Part shown: one piece after another, positions 1 through 5,229 of the stretch
Layout of the letters: each line of letters begins with the position of its first letter
How positions within the stretch are numbered: position 1 is the stretch's first letter
NCBI GenBank assembly: GCA_023412745.1
Contig: JAEZBZ010000082.1
Location: 1 to 6,035, forward strand
Direction of reading: 5' to 3'
Length of the DNA stretch: 6,035 nucleotides
Origin: Pseudomonadota bacterium
GTDB lineage: Bacteria; Pseudomonadota; Alphaproteobacteria; Rhizobiales; Hyphomicrobiaceae
Made by a program: the position numbers and the translations under genes
The notes under the pieces: generated by a model
The model's input: the letters and a program-made list of their open reading frames with translations, nothing else
Told to the model about the DNA's origin: nothing
The model's database searches: none

Positions 1-98
1 CCGATGTCCTTGTGGTTGGTCGAAAGCAGCCAGCGCCTCCAACCGGTCGGCGTGTGATCGTGATGATCGTGCGCTGCTGCGTCAGCCGTGCTACCCAT
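1..98 (-). CDS. coxA: Cytochrome c oxidase subunit I (CoxA/CtaD), N-terminal fragment, cut by the window edge
   Basis: Only the first 32 codons plus two bases are present; the rest lies beyond the left edge. The reading begins MGSTADAAAHDHHDH and continues through TGWRRWLLSTNHKDI. The block W-x-x-S-T-N-H-K-D-I-G is the conserved entry into the first membrane helix of heme-copper oxidase subunit I, the subunit that carries heme a, heme a3 and CuB and reduces O2. The His-rich stretch before it (H10, H12, H13, H15) is common in alphaproteobacterial CtaD proteins. The ATG is preceded by a good ribosome binding site (AAGGTG on the minus strand, 106-111). It lies 58 nt after the coxB stop on the same strand, so the two genes are very probably one operon. 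It could be called ctaD instead. The aa3 type is inferred from the neighbour and cannot be tested from 32 residues. Confidence 0.93.
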   Translation of the reverse strand, partial: MGSTADAAAHDHHDHTPTGWRRWLLSTNHKDI

Positions 99-105
99 GT
101 GCAGT

Positions 106-111
106 CACCTT
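106..111 (-). promoter_or_regulatory. Ribosome binding site of coxA
   Basis: The minus strand reads AAGGTG, seven bases before the coxA ATG at 98, inside the 58-nt coxB-coxA gap. It fixes the coxA start, which would otherwise rest on a short truncated reading frame. No terminator-like hairpin is seen in the gap, which fits co-transcription with coxB. Confidence 0.7.
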
Positions 112-156
112 CTTCCCCCGCCGTTCCAAATTCGCGCGCGACCCTGTCGGCGCCAC

Positions 157-1149
157 TTATTGCTGCTTGGCATCCGCCGCGGCAACCTGCGCCGCTGCAT
201 TGCCTTGCGTTGCCGTCGCGGCGTGCAGAATGCTGCGCGCCTTGTCCCAGTCGCGGGCCTTGGCTGCCGCGACCCAGTTATTGAATGCTTCCTGGCTGAC
301 GACGCGAACCGCGATCGGCATGAATGCGTGATCCTTACCACACAGCTCCGAGCACTGTCCGTAGTAGACACCGGGGCGCGTCGCTCTGAACCACGTGGCC
401 GTGACGCGGCCCGGCACAGCGTCGACCTTCGAGCCGAAGGAGGGAACCGTCCAGTTGTGGATGACGTCGTTCGCCGTCACCAACACATGCACGACCGCGT
501 TTACCGGCACGGCGATGTCGTTATCGACCGCAAGCAAGCGCGGCTCGCCGCGCTTTTCCCACAGCGGCGCGGCGTCAGCGTAGAGGCGACGGGTCAATGC
601 CGATCCCGTCAACTGGCCATAGCGCTTGTTGAATTCGTCCTGTCCGAGCTCCTGGCGCAGCAGATCTTCGTCGCGTACGACGTTGGACGTGACGCGCAGG
701 CCATCCTGGTCGGGATATTCATGTTCCCAGAACCAAGTGTTGCCGACGGCTTTGATGGTCAGGTCCGGCTTAGGATAGCTGTACTGCAGATAGAGCAGCT
801 TGAACGAGGGGATCGCGATGACGACCAGGATGACGATGGGCAAAACCGTCCAGGCCACCTCAAGCATCGTATGATGCGTCGTGCGCGAGGGCGTCGGATT
901 GGACTTTTCGTTGAAGCGGAAGATCACATACACCATCAGCGCCGCAACGAACACGACGATACCGAAGATGATGTAGTTCACGAGATCATGAAAGGCGTGG
1001 ATGTCGTTGGCCACTTCCGTGACCGCGTACTGCATCCCCAATTGCGCTGGAGATGGCTGACCGAACCCTGCCCACGCTGCGGAAGACGACGCGACCACAG
1101 CGACGACCGTCGAGATCAGCGCCTTCAGTCCCCAGTTCGAATTGCCCAT
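157..1149 (-). CDS. coxB: Cytochrome c oxidase subunit II (CoxB/CtaC), CuA-containing
   Basis: A 330-aa inner-membrane protein that takes electrons from cytochrome c at its CuA centre and passes them to heme a in subunit I. A likely signal peptide covers residues 1-27 (ending AWA). Two membrane helices follow at about 57-78 and 97-118. Glu97, at the start of helix 2 in LEVAWT, sits where oxidase subunits II place the K-pathway entrance glutamate. The periplasmic cupredoxin domain has the aromatic patch TWFWEHEYPD (138-147) and a complete CuA ligand set: H231 in VIHNW, then C266, E268, C270, H274 and M277 in GQCSELCGKDHAFM. An Ala-rich tail (about 308-330) follows. The frame stays open to a GTG at 1176, but I chose the ATG at 1149. 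It has GGGAG seven bases upstream, and the protein then begins directly with a short N-region and a hydrophobic signal. No ligand is missing. Confidence 0.96.
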   Translation of the reverse strand: MGNSNWGLKALISTVVAVVASSSAAWAGFGQPSPAQLGMQYAVTEVANDIHAFHDLVNYIIFGIVVFVAALMVYVIFRFNEKSNPTPSRTTHHTMLEVAWTVLPIVILVVIAIPSFKLLYLQYSYPKPDLTIKAVGNTWFWEHEYPDQDGLRVTSNVVRDEDLLRQELGQDEFNKRYGQLTGSALTRRLYADAAPLWEKRGEPRLLAVDNDIAVPVNAVVHVLVTANDVIHNWTVPSFGSKVDAVPGRVTATWFRATRPGVYYGQCSELCGKDHAFMPIAVRVVSQEAFNNWVAAAKARDWDKARSILHAATATQGNAAAQVAAADAKQQ

Positions 1150-1156
1150 ATCCTGG

Positions 1157-1161
1157 CTCCC
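1157..1161 (-). promoter_or_regulatory. Ribosome binding site deciding the coxB start
   Basis: The minus strand reads GGGAG seven bases before the ATG at 1149. The alternative GTG at 1176 would put this site inside the coding region and add nine residues (MVAEGGSQD) before the signal peptide. This supports the ATG start. Confidence 0.65.
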
Positions 1162-1226
1162 ACCCTCCGCAACCACCGCGCGCGGAGTCCCCTTGGCTTG
1201 AATGTGGCCGCAAACCTACCGAGCCC

Positions 1227-1256
1227 GAGACAGAACACAAGGGTCGCTTTTGTCTC
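1227..1256. repeat. Inverted repeat upstream of coxB (GAGACA...TGTCTC)
   Basis: GAGACA (1227-1232) is mirrored by TGTCTC (1251-1256). The arms extend inward by a G-T pair and two A-T pairs, giving nine pairs around a 12-base loop. It lies about 78 bp upstream of the coxB ATG. It could be a hairpin in the coxB leader or a protein-binding site. It is too short to be sure it is not chance. Confidence 0.35.
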
Positions 1257-1426
1257 AAGCGCCCATTATGCGGCATTTCCACGCGCGGGGCGCCGCCTGA
1301 TGCTAACTTGTGGCGAATTTTGAAGTCGAATCGCCTGTCGCACTTCGGCCTCAATCCTCGGCGAGAGGGGCCGATAATATCCGTTTTCGCAAATCAGGGG
1401 CGGCCGCGATTCGCGTTGGCGGCATT

Positions 1427-1435
1427 GGGGAGGAG
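1427..1435 (+). promoter_or_regulatory. Ribosome binding site for the GTG start of the ialB-like gene
   Basis: GGGGAGGAG lies five bases before the GTG at 1441. It is a strong Shine-Dalgarno match. It supports the GTG as the start rather than a later ATG inside the signal peptide (for example residue 16). Confidence 0.7.
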
Positions 1436-1440
1436 CGCGA

Positions 1441-1983
1441 GTGAACAGGTCATTGGCGAATCATATCCGGTTTTGGGCCGGCGCCATGGCATGGACCGTC
1501 GCCCTGCTGATGGGTGCGAACGTTTGGTCATCACCAAGCTTCGCTCAGGCACCTGACGGGACGGTCAAGGCACAACATGGCGACTGGCAGGTTGTGTGTA
1601 AGCCTCCGCCACCTGGCGCCAAGAACGAGACCTGCGCGCTGGTGCAAAGTGTCACCGCCGAGGATCGCAACAACGTCGGCCTGACGGTCTACTTCCAGAA
1701 GTTCTCCAACGGTACCCAGGTGCTGCGCGTGTTCGCGCCGGTTGGTGTGCTGCTGCCGCCGGGGCTCGGCCTGAAGATCGACGACAAGGACGTCGGTCAC
1801 GCGCCGTTCCTGCGCTGTCACGCGTTTGCCTGCTATGCGCAGGTGGTCGCCGAGGACAAGCTGATCGATCAGCTGAAGACCGGAAAGACCGCCATCTTCA
1901 TCATCTTCCAGACGGAGGAAGCCGGCATCGGCATTCCAATCTCCCTGTCCGGATTTTCCCAAGCCCTCGCAGCACTTCAATAG
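1441..1983 (+). CDS. Invasion-associated locus B (IalB) family exported protein
   Basis: A 180-aa protein with a long signal peptide: Asn/Arg N-region, hydrophobic core at about 12-30, and probable cleavage near SFAQA (residues 33-37). The mature part begins with the family's typical GDWQVVC motif (47-53). It has four cysteines, C53, C65, C126 and C131, spaced as expected for two disulfides in a periplasmic domain (C53-C65 and C126-C131 is my guess). The C-terminal half has FLRCHAFACYAQV, then the TGKTAIFIIFQTEEAGIGIPISLSG region usual in this family. The name comes from Bartonella, where IalB was linked to erythrocyte invasion. The family is widespread in non-pathogenic Hyphomicrobiales, where its role is unknown, so no virulence function should be read into it. 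The start codon is GTG with a strong ribosome binding site. It is divergent from coxB, an arrangement compatible with a shared promoter region. Confidence 0.88.
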   Translation: MNRSLANHIRFWAGAMAWTVALLMGANVWSSPSFAQAPDGTVKAQHGDWQVVCKPPPPGAKNETCALVQSVTAEDRNNVGLTVYFQKFSNGTQVLRVFAPVGVLLPPGLGLKIDDKDVGHAPFLRCHAFACYAQVVAEDKLIDQLKTGKTAIFIIFQTEEAGIGIPISLSGFSQALAALQ

Positions 1984-2020
1984 GTCTGAGCCCACCCATT
2001 CAACAACCAACGCTATCGGC

Positions 2021-2039
2021 GCGGGGCGCTCCGCCCTGC
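2021..2039 (+). terminator. GC-rich hairpin after the ialB-like gene, possible terminator
   Basis: GCGGGGCG (2021-2028) pairs with CGCCCTGC (2032-2039) around a CTC loop, giving eight pairs including one G-U. It starts about 37 bases after the stop codon. No run of T follows, so if it ends transcription it is not a textbook intrinsic terminator. It may instead protect the 3' end of the mRNA. Confidence 0.4.
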
Positions 2040-2135
2040 AATAGCCGCACAACGTCTCCGAACTGACGCAAAAGCGCCGATTGCAGCACTATTTCTCCCG
2101 CCTTCCGCCATTTTGAGCGGCTAAGACGGACTCGC

Positions 2136-2146
2136 GGGAGGTGGAG
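2136..2146 (+). promoter_or_regulatory. Ribosome binding site of the PcfJ-like gene
   Basis: GGGAGG (2136-2141) and GGAG (2143-2146) precede the ATG at 2151, with 9-base and 4-base spacing. Either can serve as a Shine-Dalgarno site. Together they support this ATG as the start. Confidence 0.65.
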
Positions 2147-2150
2147 TCCA

Positions 2151-3356
2151 ATGCATCGTAAGCGTCCTCAGTCGGGCCGGCGGAAGCTGCACGGCCCCGC
2201 CATCGCCGAGTCCAGCAGTGATGATCAGCGCAGCTATCTCCTGCAGTCGTTTCATCCGCCGTTTCGCAAGCATGTCAGCGCCATAGCCAAGCGCGCCACA
2301 TGTTATGAGGATCTCGCCGAGAGCTTCCCGGGTTTGCTGTTCGCGCTCGCGACCGGCTTCGGTTCGGTCGAGGCCCGGCGCATGGCCGCCGACTACGTGG
2401 CCGCAGGCACGCCACTGCGCGAGGCTGCCGACGCGATCGGCCTGCCCTGGTGGACCCGCAAGCTGCCGCCGCAGGCCTTCACCAAGCGCCTCGACAGACT
2501 GCCTCACGACGCGACCTTCTCGACACGTATCGTCAATGCGCTGCCCTCGACGCCGGCGGGCGCCGGCAAATGGTTCGACCGCGTGCTGCAGGCGTATCGC
2601 GCCAGCAATGCCGAATTTGCCCTGTGGGTGGCCAAGAACGATCGCTTCCACAGTCCGCAAGTCTCTGATCCGGCTTTGCCTTATCTGGCGGCCTGGGCCT
2701 GGCATGCGGATCGCCCGGATACCCTGGGGGGGCGTCTGCTGCGCCGCAAATGGCAACCATCGATGAGCCCCAACCGGGCGTTCGATGAACTGATCGTCTG
2801 GCGCAAACGCCTCCGCCTTGCCCTCAGCCTGAGTTCGCTCGACCGCAAACCCTGGCTCGCGAACGGTTCGGCGCTCGGATACGACTTCGTGGAATTGCGC
2901 ACCGTCGATGATTTCATCGCCGAAAGCGAGTTCATGGATAACTGCCTGGATGCGTTCGCGGAAAAGCTGGAAGCCGGCATCTGCTACGTGTTCAGCATTC
3001 GCGAGAATGGCGTGCCGGTCGCCGACATCGAGATCGGACCGCATCCGCAGGAAGCGCAGATGCCCACCATCGTCCAGTTGCGCGCGCCGCGGAACAAGCG
3101 CGCCAACCCGCACATCTGGCGCGCCGCCTATGCCTGGATCGGCAATCAGACGATTGGCCCGGCCCCGGCCCTGCTGATCAATGCGCCGGAGCGGCGTCGC
3201 GCCTGGCGGGCGTTGTGGAAACCTTATCTGGCGGAGTTGGAAGCGGCGGATCGCACCATCTTCGAGCGGCTCGCGATTGAACTCGACAGGGTCCGCTCAC
3301 CCCGCGCGCGGTCCCCACGCATCCGGCCGCGCGCAGCACCACGGCCCGCCACCTGA
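2151..3356 (+). CDS. Uncharacterised protein with a C-terminal PcfJ-like region
   Basis: A 401-aa soluble protein with no signal peptide or membrane segment. Residues 1-25 are basic and polar. About 30-240 is a predicted helical region with many Trp and Arg, including an IGLPWWTRKLPPQAF block at 96-110. The C-terminal third carries what I read as the PcfJ-like signature: a lead-in at 247-261 (VELRTVDDFIAESEF), then MDNC (262-265), then YVFSIRENGVPVADIEIG (279-296), then VQLRAPRNKRANP (308-320). Many PcfJ-like proteins have H-C where this one has N264-C265. PcfJ was named for a conjugative-plasmid gene of Enterococcus, but similar proteins are chromosomal in many alphaproteobacteria and their biochemical role is not known. 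The tail (381-401) is an Arg/Pro-rich basic stretch that may bind nucleic acid (inference). Hairpins on both sides suggest a single-gene unit. Family assignment is from motif memory only. Confidence 0.72.
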   Translation: MHRKRPQSGRRKLHGPAIAESSSDDQRSYLLQSFHPPFRKHVSAIAKRATCYEDLAESFPGLLFALATGFGSVEARRMAADYVAAGTPLREAADAIGLPWWTRKLPPQAFTKRLDRLPHDATFSTRIVNALPSTPAGAGKWFDRVLQAYRASNAEFALWVAKNDRFHSPQVSDPALPYLAAWAWHADRPDTLGGRLLRRKWQPSMSPNRAFDELIVWRKRLRLALSLSSLDRKPWLANGSALGYDFVELRTVDDFIAESEFMDNCLDAFAEKLEAGICYVFSIRENGVPVADIEIGPHPQEAQMPTIVQLRAPRNKRANPHIWRAAYAWIGNQTIGPAPALLINAPERRRAWRALWKPYLAELEAADRTIFERLAIELDRVRSPRARSPRIRPRAAPRPAT

Positions 3357-3375
3357 CGTTCGGAGAAAGAAGATA

Positions 3376-3399
3376 CGGGAGGCGGAGATCGCCCTCCCG
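3376..3399 (-). terminator. Terminator hairpin between the convergent PcfJ-like gene and pckA
   Basis: CGGGAGGCG (3376-3384) pairs with CGCCCTCCCG (3390-3399) around a five-base loop, with one bulged C. The gap between the two convergent stop codons is only 61 bp. Read on the minus strand, the stem is followed by a pyrimidine-rich tract (TATCTTCTTTCTCC), so it fits best as the pckA terminator. On the plus strand the following bases are AT-rich but have no T run. It may therefore stop the PcfJ-like transcript less efficiently. Confidence 0.6.
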
Positions 3400-3417
3400 C
3401 ATCAATATTCCCATCGC

Positions 3418-5004
3418 TTACTCAGCCGCCTGGCGCAGCACCGGGGCCGCAGCCTTCACGTCGGCATCGACGTGGCTCTCAAACTTCTCGAAGTTATCGC
3501 TGAACATTTTGACCAGCGCCTTGGCCTGGACGTCATACGCCGCCGGGTCGGCCCAGGTCTCGCGCGGATTGAGGATTGCGCTATCCACGCCGTCCAGCGC
3601 CACCGGCACCTCGAACCCGAACGTCGGATCGACGCGCATTTTCTGGTTCTTCAGCGCGCCTGACAGCGCCGCATCGAGCAGCGCCCGCGTCGCCTTGATC
3701 GGCATGCGGCGACCAACGCCATACTTGCCGCCGGTCCAGCCGGTGTTGACGAGCCAGCAATCGACGCCGTGCTGGGCGATCAGATCGCGCAGCATGTTGC
3801 CGTAGACGCTCGGATGACGCGGCATGAACGGCGCGCCGAAGCACGTGGAGAAGGTCGCCTGCGGCTCGGAGCCCATGCCCTTCTCGGTGCCGGCGACCTT
3901 GGCGGTGTAACCGGATAGGAAGTGGTACATCGCCTGGCTCGGCGTCAGCCGCGCGATCGGAGGCATTACGCCGAATGCATCGGCCGTCAGCATGACGACG
4001 TTCTTGGGATGGCCCGCGCAGCCCGTAGGGCTGGCATTAGCAATGAATTCAAGAGGATAAGCCGCGCGCGTATTCTCAGTGAGGCGGGCGTCGTCGAAGT
4101 CAGGATCAGCTGAGCCGGGCTTCAGCACGACGTTCTCCAGCACCGCTCCAAAGCGATTGGATGCGGCCCAGATCTCAGGCTCCGCTTCCGCCGACAGGCG
4201 GATCGTCTTGGCGTAGCAGCCGCCCTCGAAATTGAAGACGCCGGACGGCGACCAGCCGTGCTCGTCGTCGCCCAGCAGCTCGCGCTTGGGATCAGCGGAC
4301 AAGGTCGTTTTGCCGGTGCCCGACAGACCGAAAAAGATAGCTGTGTCGTCCGACTTGCCGACGTTGGCCGAGCAGTGCATCGGCAGGATACCCTGCTCCG
4401 GCAGGAGGTAATTCATGAACGAAAACACCGACTTTTTCATCTCGCCGGCATAAGACGTGCCGCCGATCAGCACGAGGCGGCGGGAGAAGTCGCACGCAAT
4501 CACAGTCTCGGAGCGGCAGCCATGCCGTTTCGGATCGGCGCGGAAGCTAGGCAGGGCGACGACGGTCAGCCCCGGCGCGTAGCCGCTCAGCTCGGCCGCC
4601 GCGGGGCGGCGCAGCAGGTGGCGGATGAACAGCGCATGCCACGCATTTTCGGTGACGATGCGGGCATTCAGCGAGCGGCTGCGATCAGCACCGGCGAACA
4701 GATCCTGGACGAAAAGTTCGCGCGACTGGGCATGCGCCAGGAAATCCTGCAGCAAAACCTCGAACTGTTCCGGCGCCAGCGCCTTGTTGTTGTCCCACCA
4801 GAGCGCGGGGCCGGTCTTGTCGTCCTTGACGACAAACTTATCCTGCGCGGAGCGGCCGGTGTGAGTGCCCGTCTCAACCACGAATGCGCCGGTTGAGGCA
4901 AATCGGCCTTCGCCCCGTTGGACCGCCTTCTCGATCAACTCGACCATGCCGTTGTTGCGATGAACAGTTTTGGCGCCGGCAAGCGGAAAGGGATCTACCG
5001 TCAT
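3418..5004 (-). CDS. pckA: Phosphoenolpyruvate carboxykinase (ATP), EC 4.1.1.49
   Basis: A 528-aa cytosolic enzyme that converts oxaloacetate and ATP to PEP, CO2 and ADP, the first committed step of gluconeogenesis from TCA-cycle carbon. Motifs, numbered from the ATG at 5004: THTGRSAQDKF with substrate-binding R51; IGGTSYAGEMKKS with metal-site K191; MHCSANVG with H210; the P-loop GLSGTGKTT (226-234); kinase-2-type LGDDEHGW (245-251) with the metal-binding aspartates; FNFEGGCYAKTI (257-268); TENTR with R313; and LTADAFGVMPP (339-349). These match the ATP-type bacterial and plant family, not the GTP-type. All residues known to be catalytic in the E. coli enzyme appear to be kept. It is slightly shorter at the N-terminus than E. 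coli PckA. I preferred the second in-frame ATG (5004), because GAAGG touches the first one (5010) but is six bases from the second. It ends at a hairpin shared with the convergent gene and has an operator-like palindrome upstream. Confidence 0.97.
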   Translation of the reverse strand: MTVDPFPLAGAKTVHRNNGMVELIEKAVQRGEGRFASTGAFVVETGTHTGRSAQDKFVVKDDKTGPALWWDNNKALAPEQFEVLLQDFLAHAQSRELFVQDLFAGADRSRSLNARIVTENAWHALFIRHLLRRPAAAELSGYAPGLTVVALPSFRADPKRHGCRSETVIACDFSRRLVLIGGTSYAGEMKKSVFSFMNYLLPEQGILPMHCSANVGKSDDTAIFFGLSGTGKTTLSADPKRELLGDDEHGWSPSGVFNFEGGCYAKTIRLSAEAEPEIWAASNRFGAVLENVVLKPGSADPDFDDARLTENTRAAYPLEFIANASPTGCAGHPKNVVMLTADAFGVMPPIARLTPSQAMYHFLSGYTAKVAGTEKGMGSEPQATFSTCFGAPFMPRHPSVYGNMLRDLIAQHGVDCWLVNTGWTGGKYGVGRRMPIKATRALLDAALSGALKNQKMRVDPTFGFEVPVALDGVDSAILNPRETWADPAAYDVQAKALVKMFSDNFEKFESHVDADVKAAAPVLRQAAE

Positions 5005-5010
5005 TATCAT

Positions 5011-5015
5011 CCTTC
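5011..5015 (-). promoter_or_regulatory. Ribosome binding site choosing the second pckA ATG
   Basis: On the minus strand, GAAGG is followed at once by ATGATAATG. The first ATG (5010) has no spacer, which is too close for normal initiation. The second (5004) has a six-base spacer. The two candidate proteins differ only by the residues Met-Ile. Confidence 0.65.
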
Positions 5016-5062
5016 AACAGTCTTAGGTTCCTGCCCTCGGTCTCTCGGACCACGCCCGCGAT

Positions 5063-5090
5063 TGCGCACCTCTGCGCACCGCGGTGCGCA
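5063..5090. promoter_or_regulatory. Operator-like site upstream of pckA: 18-bp palindrome plus an extra half-site
   Basis: TGCGCACCGCGGTGCGCA at 5073-5090 is a perfect 18-bp palindrome. A further copy of the half-site TGCGCACC lies at 5063-5070, starting exactly 10 bp before the second copy and thus one helical turn away on the same DNA face. The cluster is about 60-85 bp upstream of the pckA ATG. The AT-rich TTAAAT (minus strand, 5091-5096) that might serve as a -10 directly adjoins it. This is the layout expected of a dimeric repressor or activator site controlling pckA, possibly binding cooperatively. The regulator is not identifiable from here. In some rhizobia pckA is controlled by a LacI-type protein (PckR), but I cannot match this site to it. 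The perfect palindrome could also fold as an RNA hairpin in the leader. Confidence 0.55.
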
Positions 5091-5229
5091 TTTAAGTGGT
5101 GTGATAGGCCACAAAGTGGGAGAGCACGGAAGGGTTGGTGTATACATTGCCTGGCACGAGGAGTAGAGGCGCGTGTTCTGGTGAACGCGAAGCCGCACTG
5201 CGCCGGGAGATGCCGGGCGAACGAGTTTT

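Larger units (their letters stand above)
1150..1440. other. Divergent intergenic region between coxB and the ialB-like gene
   Basis: This 291-bp gap separates two genes read away from each other, so it should hold a promoter for each. I see no convincing pair of -35 and -10 hexamers on either strand. GATAAT at 1373-1378 (plus strand) is a fair -10 match without a good -35. CATAAT on the minus strand (1264-1269) is similar. A 9-bp inverted repeat lies at 1227-1256 and is listed separately. Confidence 0.6.

Noticed and set aside
1150..1176. The upstream GTG as the start of coxB
   Set aside because: It has a poorer ribosome binding context and would add nine residues ahead of a complete signal peptide. 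The ATG at 1149 has GGGAG at ideal spacing.
88..1323. A 411-codon open frame on the plus strand
   Set aside because: It lies opposite coxB, whose frame carries the full CuA ligand set. The plus-strand translation is rich in Arg, Asp and His with no recognisable domain and is a GC-driven shadow.
1373..1378. GATAAT as a -10 box for the ialB-like gene
   Set aside because: There is a good match to the -10 consensus, but no acceptable -35 lies 16-18 bp upstream, so I do not call a promoter.
1531..2052. A 173-codon open frame on the minus strand
   Set aside because: It is the shadow of the IalB-family gene, whose signal peptide, cysteine pattern and ribosome binding site are on the plus strand.
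2121..3113. A 330-codon open frame on the minus strand
   Set aside because: It is antisense to the PcfJ-like gene, which has a good ribosome binding site and a recognisable family signature. The antisense translation has none.
4258..4896. A 212-codon plus-strand frame inside pckA
   Set aside because: It is antisense to the highly conserved P-loop and substrate-binding region of pckA and has no independent support.
5208..5223. Repeated GCCGGG copies 10 bp apart after the HugZ-like gene, considered as a terminator
   Set aside because: The copies are direct repeats, not inverted, and form only a four-pair stem. No T run follows on the minus strand.
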